NCBI GenBank assembly: GCA_007126575.1
Contig: SLBA01000013.1
Location: 1-64,000, forward strand
Source: Gemmatimonadota bacterium
GTDB lineage: Bacteria > Gemmatimonadota > Gemmatimonadetes > Longimicrobiales > Gaopeijiaceae
DNA: 64,000 bases
Direction of reading: 5' to 3'
Both the position numbers and the translations under genes were made by a program. The notes under the pieces are model-generated. The model worked only from the letters and a program-made list of their open reading frames with translations. It was not told the DNA's origin and made no database searches. Shown here piece after piece: positions 20,669 through 30,185 of this stretch (position 1 is the stretch's first letter; every line of letters starts with the position of its first letter).

Positions 20669-21121
20669 ATGCACCGTCGATTTTCGCCGCTCGCCCTCGC
20701 CCTCTCCGTGCTCTTCGCCGGCTGCGACTCGGGGTTTCCCGCCTCGAGCTCCTCGAACACCATCTCCGAGGACACCTTCGTCGAAGCGATGGTGGAGCTG
20801 CGGCGTGCGGCCGTCGAGGAAGAGGACAACCGGATCCGTCCGGAGCGGCGAGACCAGATCCTGCAGGCCCGGGGACTGGCGAACGACGACCTGATCCGGT
20901 ACGTCGACGTGCACGGGACGAATGTTCCGCTCATGAACCGGGTCTGGACCCGCATCGAGGCGCGGCTCACCGGCCAGGACCCCGAAGAGTTCGAACTCGA
21001 TGCCGAGGACTTCGACACCATCCCCGGCCTCGAGCGCGACCCGCTGAACCCCGAGGAGCCGCCGACCGAGGCGCTGCCCGGGGGCGAAGGGCCGCCTCCC
21101 CCCCCACCCCCCGGGCTCTGA
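20669..21121 (+). CDS. Small hypothetical lipoprotein
   Basis: 150 residues from the ATG at 20669. MHRRFSPLALALSVLFAGC is a lipoprotein signal peptide with Cys19 as the lipidation site. The mature part starts with a Ser-rich linker and then a charged helical region (TFVEAMVELRRAAVEEED..., LIRYVDVHGTNVPLMNRVWTRIEARL), ending in an acidic then Pro-rich tail (PPPPPPPGL). I recognise no family; the helical core resembles short periplasmic chaperone-like or SurA N-like segments only loosely. It is divergent from the M14 gene. Confidence 0.65.
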   Translation: MHRRFSPLALALSVLFAGCDSGFPASSSSNTISEDTFVEAMVELRRAAVEEEDNRIRPERRDQILQARGLANDDLIRYVDVHGTNVPLMNRVWTRIEARLTGQDPEEFELDAEDFDTIPGLERDPLNPEEPPTEALPGGEGPPPPPPPGL

Positions 21122-21149
21122 TCCCGCGGACGGCGTGGCGGGGTCCGGG

Positions 21150-21758
21150 TCAGAAGACCCGGAAGCTCATCCCGATGGCGAGCGCCTTCCGGTCACCGAG
21201 GCTCCCCGCGAAGCGAACCGCCCAGCCCGGGTCGAAGGAGATGTCGACTCCCAGGTCCACCGAGAGGTTGAGGTTCAGGTCGCTCCCGTCGCCGAAGAAG
21301 GCGTCGAGGGTGACGCGGGGCGCCACGTACGGGTTGAACCACACCCCGTCGGCCTGGACGGAGCGACCGAAGGAGAGGGCCAGCGGGAAGCTGAGGATGA
21401 CGTCATCGGCGACCCCCAGCCCCGCACCCACGACCCAGCTCATGTTCACGGGAAACTCGTTCGACGCCTGCACGATCAGACCCGAGATGTCGACGCCGCC
21501 GTAGACGCTCACGTTGTCACGCCGGTCTTCGGCGATCCCCAGCCGGTACCCGACACCCGCACCGCTCGAGGGCCGCCAGGTCGACAGGACCCCGATCCCG
21601 CTGCCCGGGGACGGATCCACCAGGTAGACCCCCCATCCGGCCGGGGTCTCGGGCGACACCATCAGGGGGGCGTCCCACACCACCTGCGCCTCGGCGTCGG
21701 TCGCCGAGATCGAGGCGATAAGTCCAACGGCCAACAGCGCGGTCATGACTCTGCGCAT
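21150..21758 (-). CDS. Probable outer-membrane beta-barrel protein
   Basis: 202 residues from the ATG at 21758, with GGAGAG at a good distance. A signal peptide (MRRVMTALLAVGLIASISATDAEA) precedes alternating strands rich in Gly, Val, Asp and aromatic residues, e.g. WGVYLVDPSPGSGIGVL, FPVNMSWVVGAGLGVAD and LNLNLSVDLGVDISF. The chain ends SFRVF, a C-terminal aromatic as expected for a BAM-assembled barrel. Function is unknown. It is convergent with the plus-strand lipoprotein (28 bases apart) and downstream of guaA, from which a hairpin may separate it. Confidence 0.65.
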   Translation of the reverse strand: MRRVMTALLAVGLIASISATDAEAQVVWDAPLMVSPETPAGWGVYLVDPSPGSGIGVLSTWRPSSGAGVGYRLGIAEDRRDNVSVYGGVDISGLIVQASNEFPVNMSWVVGAGLGVADDVILSFPLALSFGRSVQADGVWFNPYVAPRVTLDAFFGDGSDLNLNLSVDLGVDISFDPGWAVRFAGSLGDRKALAIGMSFRVF

Positions 21759-21795
21759 CGCGAAACTCTCCTCAAGGGATCTGGCTGGTTCGGGT

Positions 21796-21821
21796 GTGGT
21801 CCTCGACTGCCGAGAGACCAC
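21796..21821 (-). terminator. Hairpin between guaA and the barrel gene
   Basis: A 10-bp stem (21796-21805 with 21811-21821, one bulged A) closes a five-base loop. It follows guaA by about 45 bases on the minus strand but has no T-tract, so it may instead be an RNA element in the leader of the barrel gene. Confidence 0.35.
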
Positions 21822-21867
21822 ATTCATTGGCTATGAAGACACCATCGGGCCCGGAAGGGGTCCGGAA

Positions 21868-23424
21868 TCACTCCCACTCGATCGTGGCCGGAGGCTTCGA
21901 CGAGATGTCGTAGGTCACCCGGTTCACGCCGGTGACCTCGTTGATCAGCCGGGTCGACATGCGATGCAGGACATCGTGGGGAAAGGGATACCAGTCGGCG
22001 GTCATCCCGTCCCGCGAGGTCACGGCCCGCAGCGCCACCACGTTCTCGTAGGTCCGGCCATCGCCCATCACTCCGACCGACTTGACCGGCAGGAGGACCG
22101 CGAATGCCTGCCAGATCTCGTCGTAGAGCCCGGCCTCGCGGATCTCCTCGAGGTAGATCGCGTCCGCCTCGCGCAGTACCGCGAGCCGCTCCTCGGAGAC
22201 CGCCCCCAGCAGCCGGATCGCCAGCCCGGGACCGGGGAAGGGATGGCGTCCGACGAAGTCCTCCGGCAGTCCGAGTTCGCGGCCCACGTTCCGGACCTCG
22301 TCCTTGAAAAGCTCCCGGAGGGGCTCGATGAGCTCGAACTTCATGTCGTCGGGAAGTCCGCCCACGTTGTGGTGGGTCTTGATCGTGACCGAGGGCCCCC
22401 CGGTGGACACGGACTCGATCACGTCGGGGTAGAGGGTTCCCTGGACGAGGAACCGGGCGTCGTCGCCCTCCGACTCGGCGGTGCGCTCGAAGACCCGGAT
22501 GAAGGTGTTTCCGATCCGCCTGCGCTTCTCCTCGGGATCGGCGACCCCCTCGAGCGTCGCGAGGAACTCCTCGCGGGCGTCGACCACGATCAGGCGAATT
22601 CCCATGTGCTTGCGGAAGGTCCGCTCGACGCTCTCGCGCTCCCCTTTTCGCAGGAGCCCGTTGTCGACGAAGATGCAGGTGAGCCGGTCTCCGATCGCCC
22701 GATGCACCAGGGCCGCGGCCACCGAGGAATCGACCCCTCCGGAGAGGCCGCAGATCACGTGGTGCTCTCCGGCGGTCTCGCGGATCGCCGCGACCGCTTC
22801 GTCCACGAAGGCCCCGGGGGTCCAGGTCGGACGGCACCCGGCGATCTCGAAGAGGAAGTTCGAGAGGATCTCCTCGCCCCGGATCGTGTGCGCCACCTCG
22901 GGATGGAACTGGACCCCGTAGATCTCGCGATCCTCAGCGCGGAAGGCGGCCACCGGAAGGGTCGAGGTGGACGCCATGGCCCGATACCCCTTCGGCGGGC
23001 GGTCCACATGATCTCCGTGGGAGCACCAGATCCGCGTGGGCTCGTCGCGATCGAAGCCCGCGAAGAGAGCCTCGGGCTCGGCCACGGTGAGTTCGGCCCG
23101 ACCGTACTCGCGCTGCCCGTTGTGCACCGTGGCCCCCTCGAGGTGCGCGATGAGCTGCATCCCGTAGCAGATCCCCAGCACGGGGATCCCCTCGGTGAGC
23201 AGCTCGGGGTCCAGGGAGGGCACCTCGGCGTCGTAGACCGACGCGGGTCCCCCGGAGAGGATGATCCCGCTCGGTGCCCACTCCCGGATCCATTCGAGGG
23301 ACCGGTCGGGGGAATGGATCTCGCAGAACACGCGCTCCTCGCGGATGCGACGGGCGATCAGCTGGGTGTACTGCGACCCGAAGTCGAGGATCAGGATGCG
23401 GTCGTGCTGTTCGGTATGGCTCAT
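21868..23424 (-). CDS. guaA: GMP synthase (glutamine-hydrolysing)
   Basis: 518 residues. GuaA amidates XMP to GMP using glutamine and ATP. The N-terminal class I GATase has the nucleophile Cys86 in GICYGMQ and the His-Glu pair in FHPEVAHT; the central ATP pyrophosphatase PP-loop is LSGGVDSS (about residue 228); the C-terminal dimerisation domain ends KPPATIEWE as in the family. Full length and all catalytic residues are present. It follows proS by 47 bases and appears to be the last gene of the long mreB-led run. Confidence 0.97.
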   Translation of the reverse strand: MSHTEQHDRILILDFGSQYTQLIARRIREERVFCEIHSPDRSLEWIREWAPSGIILSGGPASVYDAEVPSLDPELLTEGIPVLGICYGMQLIAHLEGATVHNGQREYGRAELTVAEPEALFAGFDRDEPTRIWCSHGDHVDRPPKGYRAMASTSTLPVAAFRAEDREIYGVQFHPEVAHTIRGEEILSNFLFEIAGCRPTWTPGAFVDEAVAAIRETAGEHHVICGLSGGVDSSVAAALVHRAIGDRLTCIFVDNGLLRKGERESVERTFRKHMGIRLIVVDAREEFLATLEGVADPEEKRRRIGNTFIRVFERTAESEGDDARFLVQGTLYPDVIESVSTGGPSVTIKTHHNVGGLPDDMKFELIEPLRELFKDEVRNVGRELGLPEDFVGRHPFPGPGLAIRLLGAVSEERLAVLREADAIYLEEIREAGLYDEIWQAFAVLLPVKSVGVMGDGRTYENVVALRAVTSRDGMTADWYPFPHDVLHRMSTRLINEVTGVNRVTYDISSKPPATIEWE

Positions 23425-23471
23425 CGGGTGCGGCTCTCGGGTCGAGGGTTGGGATCGGGGGCCGGCAAGGA

Positions 23472-24938
23472 TCAGTAAGCCTTGGCCCAGACGACCTCCA
23501 TCTTGGACGGCGCGTCCCCCCCGATGCAGCGCTCCGGAGGCGACTCGGACCGGAAGGCCGGATCCGGAATGCAGCGCAGGGTGGCCTTTGTCGTCTCCTG
23601 GATGCGGCGCTCGACCTCGGGATCTCCACTCCATCCGGTGTAGACGAAGCCTCCGCCCGGAGCATCGACGCGCTCCTGCAGCTCTTCGATCGAAGTTACT
23701 CCACGGTACGAGCGGGCCTCCCGAGCTTCGACGGCACGCTCCAGAAGGTAGCGCTGGAATTCTTCGAGCCGGCCGGGAATCGAGGCAAGCGCCTCGTTCT
23801 CGTCGAGGAACGCCTTGCGGTCCTCTCCCTCGGGGGTGACCCGGCGGACGAGGACCACCTGGTTCTTCGCCAGGTCCCGGGGTCCGATCTCGATCCGCAG
23901 CGGCACGCCCTTGCGCTCCCATTCCCAGAACTTGGCGCCGGGGTTCAGGTGATCCCGGTCGTCGACGCGGACGCGGACCCCCGCCTCCTGGAGCCGGGAA
24001 CGGATCTGGTGCGCCCGCTCGACCACCGCGGTCCGCTCCTCCTCCTTCCGGAAGATCGGCACGACCACGACCTGCACCGGGGCCAGCCTCGGGGGAAGCA
24101 CAAGCCCGTCGTCGTCGCCGTGCGTCATCACGAGCCCCCCGACCAGCCGGGTCGAGACGCCCCACGAGGTGTTCCACGCGAAGGCCTCGACCCCCTCCTC
24201 GTTCTGGAAGGTCAGCTCGAACTGCTTCGAGAAGTTCTGACCGAGGTTGTGCGAGGTCCCGGCCTGGAGCGCCTTGCCGTCCTGCATCATCGCCTCGCAG
24301 GTGTACGTCCGAAGGGCACCGGCGAACTTCTCGGACTCGGACTTGAGCCCGGTCACCACGGGCATCGCGATCCAGTCCTGCATGAACTGCCGATAGACCT
24401 CGAGCATCCGCCGGGTCTCCTCTTCGGCCTCGGGCTCCGACGCGTGCGCCGTATGGCCCTCCTGCCAGAGGAACTCCGACGTGCGCAGGAAGAGGCGGGT
24501 GCGCAGCTCCCAGCGCATCACGTTCGCCCACTGGTTCATGAGGATCGGCAGGTCCCGGTACGACTGCACCCACTTGGCGAACATCGAGTAGATCACCGTC
24601 TCGGAGGTCGGCCGGATCACCAGCGGCTCTTCGAGCTCCTTGCCCCCGGCGTGGGTGACCACGGCGAGCTCGGGCTTGAACCCCTCGACGTGCTCCTTCT
24701 CTCGCTCGATGAAGGACATCGGAATCAGCAGGGGGAAGTAGGCGTTCTCGTGCCCCGTCGCCTTGAACATGTCGTCCAGCGCCCGCTGCATGTTCTCCCA
24801 GATGCCGTACCCCCAGGGCCGGATCACCATGCTCCCGCGCACGGGGGAGTGGTCGGCCAGCTCGGCCCTCAGAACGAGTTCGTTGTACCACGCGCTGAAG
24901 TCCTCGGCGCGGGGGGTCAGCTTGCGGTCGTCAGCCAT
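23472..24938 (-). CDS. proS: Prolyl-tRNA synthetase, archaeal/eukaryote type
   Basis: 488 residues. It charges tRNA-Pro. The compact form without the bacterial editing insertion, with motif 2 in [20 protein letters not shown] and the C-terminal zinc-like/extension domain that ends in a terminal Tyr (WAKAY), identifies the type 3 class IIa enzyme shared with archaea and eukaryotes. Motif 1 ([10 protein letters not shown]) and motif 3 ([14 protein letters not shown]) are intact. This type occurs in several bacterial phyla by old transfer and is not a recent acquisition: base use is like its neighbours. It sits between a small membrane protein gene and guaA. Confidence 0.95.
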   Translation of the reverse strand: MADDRKLTPRAEDFSAWYNELVLRAELADHSPVRGSMVIRPWGYGIWENMQRALDDMFKATGHENAYFPLLIPMSFIEREKEHVEGFKPELAVVTHAGGKELEEPLVIRPTSETVIYSMFAKWVQSYRDLPILMNQWANVMRWELRTRLFLRTSEFLWQEGHTAHASEPEAEEETRRMLEVYRQFMQDWIAMPVVTGLKSESEKFAGALRTYTCEAMMQDGKALQAGTSHNLGQNFSKQFELTFQNEEGVEAFAWNTSWGVSTRLVGGLVMTHGDDDGLVLPPRLAPVQVVVVPIFRKEEERTAVVERAHQIRSRLQEAGVRVRVDDRDHLNPGAKFWEWERKGVPLRIEIGPRDLAKNQVVLVRRVTPEGEDRKAFLDENEALASIPGRLEEFQRYLLERAVEAREARSYRGVTSIEELQERVDAPGGGFVYTGWSGDPEVERRIQETTKATLRCIPDPAFRSESPPERCIGGDAPSKMEVVWAKAY

Positions 24939-24996
24939 TGCGGTCTTCCTGATGGGGATTCGAGGGGTGTGAAGTGGGTCGAGCGAGTCGGGCGGG

Positions 24997-25335
24997 TCAT
25001 GTCGGAGGCCGCTCCGGGCGCTCGGAGTCGGGAGGCCCATCCTCGCGTCCCTCCCTCGCACGGCGCCGCTTTCCGTTTCCGCGGAGTTCCCGACCGAAGA
25101 CGAAGAGGCCCGGCACGGCGAGCAGGAGGATCGAGATGACCGCCCAGGTGGCCCGGAAGGGGAGCTCGGTCCCGACGCTCAACAGGAAGGCCACCGCCGC
25201 GCCCCCGAGCAGCGCCACGAGCACCGCGAAGGACAGGATCAGCCACTCCAGCACGTCCAGCCGGCGTATGGCCCGATCCATCTCCTCGCGGGTGCCGTCG
25301 TATTCCGTGGGGTCCGAGTCGTCCGGATACGCCAT
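24997..25335 (-). CDS. Small hypothetical two-helix membrane protein
   Basis: 112 residues. An acidic N terminus (about 1-28) precedes two hydrophobic helices (roughly 30-52 and 62-80), then a strongly basic segment (GRELRGNGKRRRARE) and a Pro/Glu-rich tail. By the positive-inside pattern both ends are likely cytoplasmic. No family recognised. It starts four bases after the hisS stop and is probably translated with hisS and proS. Confidence 0.6.
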   Translation of the reverse strand: MAYPDDSDPTEYDGTREEMDRAIRRLDVLEWLILSFAVLVALLGGAAVAFLLSVGTELPFRATWAVISILLLAVPGLFVFGRELRGNGKRRRAREGREDGPPDSERPERPPT

Positions 25336-25339
25336 CCGG

Positions 25340-26635
25340 TCATTCGCCTCCGAGGAGCCGGCGCAACGAGACCGTGGTCTCGTTCCCGTCCGCCATGGTC
25401 CGCATCACGGCCTCGCCCCGCTCGATCTCGTCGGGGCCGAGGATCACCGCCTGACGTGCGCCTTCCGAAGCGGCGGCCTTGAACTGCTTTCCGACCGACA
25501 TGCCCCGAAGGGGGAGGATCACCGACTGTCCCTGGCTCCGAAGCTGCGCCGCCACGCGACGCGCGAGCCCCCGGTCGGAATCGTCGATCGAGATCACGAA
25601 GAAATCCACCCCGCGATCGTACTCGGGGCTCAGCCCCTCGTCCGCCAGGAGTTCGGAGAGGACCACGTCGCCCATTCCGAAGCCGACGGCGGGAAGCGAC
25701 TCCCCCCCGACCTTCTCGAGCAGGTTGTCGTAGCGTCCCCCCCCGCAGAGCGCGCGCAGCTCCCCGCCCCGATCGAAGATTTCGAACACCGGCCCCGTGT
25801 AGTACGCCAGCCCGCGGACGATCGTGAGGTCGAATTCAACGTACGCTCCGAAGCCGAGCTCCTCCATGATGCCGACAAAGGCCTCCATGGCCTCGAGACC
25901 CTCGGTCACGGCGGGATCGTCTCCGAACGACGCCCGGACCCCGTCCAGCCCGGGCTCGTCGAAGAGGCTCCGCACCTGTCCGGCCGCTTCGGGGGTCAGG
26001 CCGACCTCGTCGACCAGGCGCTCGATGGTCCGCTCCCGGGGCTCCCGCTCGACCTTGTCGACGATCGAATAGGCCGCGAGAAGCTCCGCATCGGGGACCC
26101 CCGCGCTGCGCAGCAGAGCCGCGAGAAGCCGGCGGTCCGACACCCGGGCACGAATCCGGTCGGGGCCCAGCCCGAGGGCGCGCAGCGCGGTGAGCGCCAC
26201 CCCCAGGACCTCGGCATCGGCATCGACCGAGTCCTCGCCCACGAGATCGACATTCCACTGGTAGTGCTCGCGGAGCCTTCCCCGCTGGGTCCGCTCGTAC
26301 CGGAAGAGCTGGGGGATCGAGAACCAGCGGATCGGCTTCGGCATCGAACGGCTGCGATCCGCCAGGATTCTCGCCAGCGAGGGGGTCATCTCGGGGCGCA
26401 GGGCGACCTCGCGTCCCCCCTTGTCGGTGAAGGCGTAGAGCTGTTCGACGATCTCCTCGCCACTCTTCTCGACGTAGAGGTCGAGGGACTCGAGGGGAGG
26501 GCCGTCGTACTCCTGGTACCCGAAGGCGACCGAGGCCTGCCGGAAAGCCTCGAAGAGCCGGGAGCGGAGCTGGAGTTCCTCGGGGGGAAAATCACGAAAC
26601 CCGCGTAAGGTCTTGAATTTCTGGGGCTTTGACAT
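25340..26635 (-). CDS. hisS: Histidyl-tRNA synthetase
   Basis: 431 residues, normal bacterial length. Class II motifs are intact: GFRDFPPEE near the N terminus, ALRPEMTPSLAR, motif 2 RYERTQRGRLREHYQWN, and the HisA signatures RGLAYYTGPVFE and CGGGRYDNL. The C-terminal anticodon-binding domain is present (DRGVDFFVI...), which argues against the regulatory paralogue HisZ. It starts nine bases after folC stops. Confidence 0.97.
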   Translation of the reverse strand: MSKPQKFKTLRGFRDFPPEELQLRSRLFEAFRQASVAFGYQEYDGPPLESLDLYVEKSGEEIVEQLYAFTDKGGREVALRPEMTPSLARILADRSRSMPKPIRWFSIPQLFRYERTQRGRLREHYQWNVDLVGEDSVDADAEVLGVALTALRALGLGPDRIRARVSDRRLLAALLRSAGVPDAELLAAYSIVDKVEREPRERTIERLVDEVGLTPEAAGQVRSLFDEPGLDGVRASFGDDPAVTEGLEAMEAFVGIMEELGFGAYVEFDLTIVRGLAYYTGPVFEIFDRGGELRALCGGGRYDNLLEKVGGESLPAVGFGMGDVVLSELLADEGLSPEYDRGVDFFVISIDDSDRGLARRVAAQLRSQGQSVILPLRGMSVGKQFKAAASEGARQAVILGPDEIERGEAVMRTMADGNETTVSLRRLLGGE

Positions 26636-26643
26636 GGGCGAAT

Positions 26644-28002
26644 CTATTCGAATTCGTCGGACGGGGGCAAGGCTTCCGGAGGGACCAGTCCACGGAGCTC
26701 GAGGGCCGATCCGACGGTGTACGCCGAACCGGTGACCACCACGGTTCCCCCTCCCCGGGTGAGTTCGCCGGCGCGCTGGAGCGCACCCTCGAGATCGTCG
26801 ACGACGAACAGGTCGAGCTCGGGCAGGCGGGCCAGCGCCTCGTCCGGATCCCATCGTCGCTCCACCGGAGCGCCGGGAGGCACGGTGAGCAGGATCAGAT
26901 CGACCGCGCCCGAGAGTTCGCCGAGCATGGCCTCCCAGTCCTTGTCGCCCAGGATCCCCACCACCGCGATCACCGGAGATCGATCGGCGAGCCGGGGGAG
27001 CGCCCGGGCGAGCGAGACCATCCCGTCGGGATTGTGCGCCACGTCGAAGAGCCACAGACGGGGAGGGGCGTCGACGAGCTGGAGCCGGCCCGGGATCCGG
27101 ACCGATTCGACCCCCTCGCGGACGGCGCGGGCCGAAGGGAGGAGGCGGGGCGGGAGACTCTCGAGCGACTGCACCGCCAGGGCGACGTTCTCGAGTTGAT
27201 GGTCGCCGAAGAGGGGGGCACGCAGGGTGAGGGGGCCCCAGCGACGGGTCGTGAGCTGAAGCTGCAGCCCGTCCCTGCCCCACCCTCCGGTCGGCACCCG
27301 GACCCGGGTCAGGGGCGCCCCCAGGGCGGCGGACTCCTCGGTGAGGACCTGCAGGACCCCCGGATGCCGGGCCGTGGTGTAGGCCGGGACCCCCGCTTTC
27401 AGGATTCCGGCCTTCTCGCGGGCGATCTGCTCCACGGTGTCGCCCAGCCAGTCACGGTGCTCCAGCGAGACGTTCGTGATCGCGGTCAGGACCGGGGAGA
27501 CGACGTTCGTCGCGTCGAGACGGCCTCCGAGCCCCACCTCGACCACGGCGACATCGACCTCGCCCCGGGCGAAGGCCAGGAAGGCGAGCGCGGTGCACGC
27601 CTCGAAATAGGACGGCTGGAAGCGGACGACCGCGGAGCGGAGTTCGGCCGCGTGCTCTTCGAGCAACGAATCCGCGAGGGGCCGACCATCGATCAGGATC
27701 CGCTCTCGAAAGGAGACCAGATGGGGCGAAGTGTACAGCCCGACCCGGAATCCGGCCGCCCGCATGATCGACGCCCAGATCCTGGCAACCGATCCCTTCC
27801 CGTTGCTCCCCCCCACGTGAAGGACGGGAAGGCTCCGGTGGGGCGAACCGACCGAGGCCAGGATCCGGTCCATCCGACCGAGGCCCCAGTGAACGGAGCC
27901 GGTAAGAGGGGGAAAGAGGCGGGCCGCCAGCGGATCCCCCGACGGCGGCCCGAAGCCTCCCCTTCCCTTCGCCGGTCCGGCGGAGGGCTCCGGGGGGGTC
28001 AA
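26644..28002 (-). CDS. folC: Folylpolyglutamate / dihydrofolate synthase
   Basis: About 452 residues. The Mur-ligase-type ATP loop is VLHVGGSNGKGSVARI, followed by SPHLVSFRERI and the carbamylated-Lys region; the C-terminal domain has LWLFDVAHNPDGM. FolC adds glutamate to dihydropteroate and to reduced folates. The start is best set at a TTG (28002) that overlaps the accD stop as TTGA, leaving the typical short lead into the GLGRMDRIL helix. It is followed at once by hisS. Pairing with accD upstream is common in many bacteria. Confidence 0.93.
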   Translation of the reverse strand: MTPPEPSAGPAKGRGGFGPPSGDPLAARLFPPLTGSVHWGLGRMDRILASVGSPHRSLPVLHVGGSNGKGSVARIWASIMRAAGFRVGLYTSPHLVSFRERILIDGRPLADSLLEEHAAELRSAVVRFQPSYFEACTALAFLAFARGEVDVAVVEVGLGGRLDATNVVSPVLTAITNVSLEHRDWLGDTVEQIAREKAGILKAGVPAYTTARHPGVLQVLTEESAALGAPLTRVRVPTGGWGRDGLQLQLTTRRWGPLTLRAPLFGDHQLENVALAVQSLESLPPRLLPSARAVREGVESVRIPGRLQLVDAPPRLWLFDVAHNPDGMVSLARALPRLADRSPVIAVVGILGDKDWEAMLGELSGAVDLILLTVPPGAPVERRWDPDEALARLPELDLFVVDDLEGALQRAGELTRGGGTVVVTGSAYTVGSALELRGLVPPEALPPSDEFE

Positions 28003-28928
28003 CCCCGGACGTCCTTTCCGGACTCGCCGGGTGCGGCCGCCGGCAACGCGGAGCTCTCGGGGGAGCCCCGGGCGAAGCCTGGCCCGTCGTGCACGAACAT
28101 GTGGCGGATGAGTCGGGCGACGGTCTCCTTCATCTCCCGGCGGTCGACCACCCGGTCCACCATTCCATGGGTGAGGAGGAACTCGGCGCGCTGAAACCCC
28201 TCGGGGAGCTCCTGCTTGATGGTCTCCTCGATCACCCGGGGGCCCGCGAACCCGATCAGGGCGCCGGGCTCCGCGAGGTTGGCGTCGCCGAGCATCGCGA
28301 ACGAGGCGGTCACCCCTCCGGTGGTGGGGTGGGTCAGGATCGATATGAAGGGAATCCCCGCCTCGTGCATGCGGGCGAGGACCGCCGAGGTCTTGGCCAT
28401 CTGCATCAGAGAGTAGATGCCCTCCATCATCCGGGCCCCGCCCGACGCCGACACCAGGACGAGGGGGCGCTCCTCTTCGAGGGCGAGCCGTCCGACCCGG
28501 GCGATCTTCTCGCCCACCACGGATCCCATCGAACCGCCGATGAAGGAGAAGTCCATGATCGCAAGGGCGATCGGCTGTTCCTCGAGGAGCGCGCGGCCGG
28601 TCACGACCGCGTCCCCACGCCCCGTCTTCTTCTCGGCGGCCTCGAGCCGCTGGGCGTATCCCTTCAGGTCGGTGAATTCGAGGGGATCGGCGCTCCGCAA
28701 CGCGGTCTCGGTCTCGACGAAGCTCCCTTCGTCGGAGAGGATCCGCAGGTAGTCGGCGACCCCCACCCGGAAGTGGTGTCCGCAGGCCGGGCAGACGTGC
28801 AGGTTCTGTGCGAGCTTCTCCCGATAGAGGATCTCTCCGCACCCCTCGCACTTCACGAAGACGTCGGACGGAAGATCCCGTCGGTCCCCTGACTTCAGGG
28901 GCTTCTTCGGCTTTCGAAACCAGGCCAT
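27999..28928 (-). CDS. accD: Acetyl-CoA carboxylase, carboxyltransferase beta subunit
   Basis: 309 residues from the ATG at 28928 (MAWFRKPKKPL); an in-frame GTG two codons earlier is also possible. AccD and AccA transfer the carboxyl group from biotin to acetyl-CoA, the first step of fatty acid synthesis. The N-terminal zinc ribbon is intact (CEGCGE...CPACG), and the crotonase-fold core shows SFIGGSMGSVVGEK, SASGGARMMEG and HPTTGGVTASFA. accA is not in this window. It lies 25 bases downstream of rodA. Confidence 0.97.
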   Translation of the reverse strand: MAWFRKPKKPLKSGDRRDLPSDVFVKCEGCGEILYREKLAQNLHVCPACGHHFRVGVADYLRILSDEGSFVETETALRSADPLEFTDLKGYAQRLEAAEKKTGRGDAVVTGRALLEEQPIALAIMDFSFIGGSMGSVVGEKIARVGRLALEEERPLVLVSASGGARMMEGIYSLMQMAKTSAVLARMHEAGIPFISILTHPTTGGVTASFAMLGDANLAEPGALIGFAGPRVIEETIKQELPEGFQRAEFLLTHGMVDRVVDRREMKETVARLIRHMFVHDGPGFARGSPESSALPAAAPGESGKDVRG

Positions 28929-28952
28929 GAACACGCCTTTACATTTAGGAGG

Positions 28953-30185
28953 CTACTCTTCCTGTGCCATGCGTACCGCGAGGCCGGTCATGACCCAGCA
29001 GGTGAGCAGGAAGGTTCCTCCGTAACTGACGAACGGAAGCGGGATTCCCGTGATCGGCACAATTCCGACGGTCATTCCCACATTGATGAAGATATGGACC
29101 ACCCACGCCCCGAAGATACCGAAGAGCACCAGCCCGGCAAAGGGATCCGAGACCTTCTCGGCCATGAGCACCAGGCGATAGAGGAGCGCTGCGAAGAGAG
29201 CGATCGCAAGGGCGGCGCCGACGAAGCCGAGCTCCTCGCCTATGACGCTGAAGATGAAGTCGGTGTGCTGTTCGGGGAGGAAGTCGAGGCGCTTCTGGGT
29301 CCCCTGGGTGAACCCTTTTCCGGTGAGGCCTCCACTGCCGATCGCCACCTTGGACTGGATCAGGTTCCACCCGGCGCCCCGGGGGTCCATGCCCGGGTCC
29401 AGGAAGACGAGCAGGCGATTGCGCTGGTACTCGGCGAGAGAGCTCCATACGGGAAGCGCGATGGTCCCCGCCGCCAGGTTGGCGAGCACGACCCCCGCCG
29501 ATTCGATCAGGTAGAGCCGGTATCGGAAGAGGTAGACCACCAGGACCAGCGCCACGAAATACACCGACCACACGATGGTGTTGAAGGCGAGGATCAGCGC
29601 CACGCCGGGGCTGGCCAGAAGGAAGAGGTGAAGGAGCGGCGTACCTGACCAGAAGAGGACTGCGAAGAGGATCCCCACGAAGGCCAGCGCGGTCCCGAGG
29701 TCGGGCTGGAGCACCACGAGCCCCAGGAGCACTCCCACGATCGCCGAGGGGGCCACCAGGTCGCGAACCCCGGCCGGAGGCGACTCCCGCGAGGAGAGGA
29801 ACCAGGCGATTCCCAGAACGGCCGCCACCTTGGCGAACTCCGAGGGCTGGAAGCGGAGCGGGCCCACCTGGATCCACCGTCCCACACTCTCCGCCGGGCC
29901 CGCCCCCGTGCCGATGACCAGGACCGCCGCCAGGAGCACCACCGCAGCCAGATAGGAGGGGAGCGCCGCCCACTCGATCCACCGCCCCCGGACCCGGCTC
30001 ACGAAGGTGAAGACCACGAGCGAGAGTGCGAGCCAGACGAGCTGCCGGCGCCAGGCCCCGGTGACCACGGGGCTCGGGACGTTGAGCACCCCGGCCGAGT
30101 AGATCATCGCGATCCCGAAAAGGGAGAGCGTCAGCGCCAGACCGACGAGGATCGGGTCCCCGGCCCACCTGCGAAAGAGCGTCAA
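28953..30185 (-). CDS. rodA: Rod-shape SEDS glycosyltransferase RodA
   Basis: About 410 residues with some ten hydrophobic helices, the SEDS topology. It polymerises lipid II glycans for cell-wall elongation with PBP2. SEDS signatures are visible: RFQPSEFAKVA, QPDLGTAL, the LQ..PDLG loop, GAGWNLIQSKVAIGSGG, TDFIFSVIGEELGFVG and the C-terminal GIPLPFVSYGGT. The start is a TTG at 30185 that overlaps the mrdA stop as TTGA, which couples the two partners translationally. Confidence 0.96.
   Translation of the reverse strand: MTLFRRWAGDPILVGLALTLSLFGIAMIYSAGVLNVPSPVVTGAWRRQLVWLALSLVVFTFVSRVRGRWIEWAALPSYLAAVVLLAAVLVIGTGAGPAESVGRWIQVGPLRFQPSEFAKVAAVLGIAWFLSSRESPPAGVRDLVAPSAIVGVLLGLVVLQPDLGTALAFVGILFAVLFWSGTPLLHLFLLASPGVALILAFNTIVWSVYFVALVLVVYLFRYRLYLIESAGVVLANLAAGTIALPVWSSLAEYQRNRLLVFLDPGMDPRGAGWNLIQSKVAIGSGGLTGKGFTQGTQKRLDFLPEQHTDFIFSVIGEELGFVGAALAIALFAALLYRLVLMAEKVSDPFAGLVLFGIFGAWVVHIFINVGMTVGIVPITGIPLPFVSYGGTFLLTCWVMTGLAVRMAQEE

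Noticed and set aside
23472-24938. Recent horizontal transfer of the archaeal-type proS
   Set aside because: Base and codon use match neighbours and the type is widespread in bacteria, so any transfer is old.
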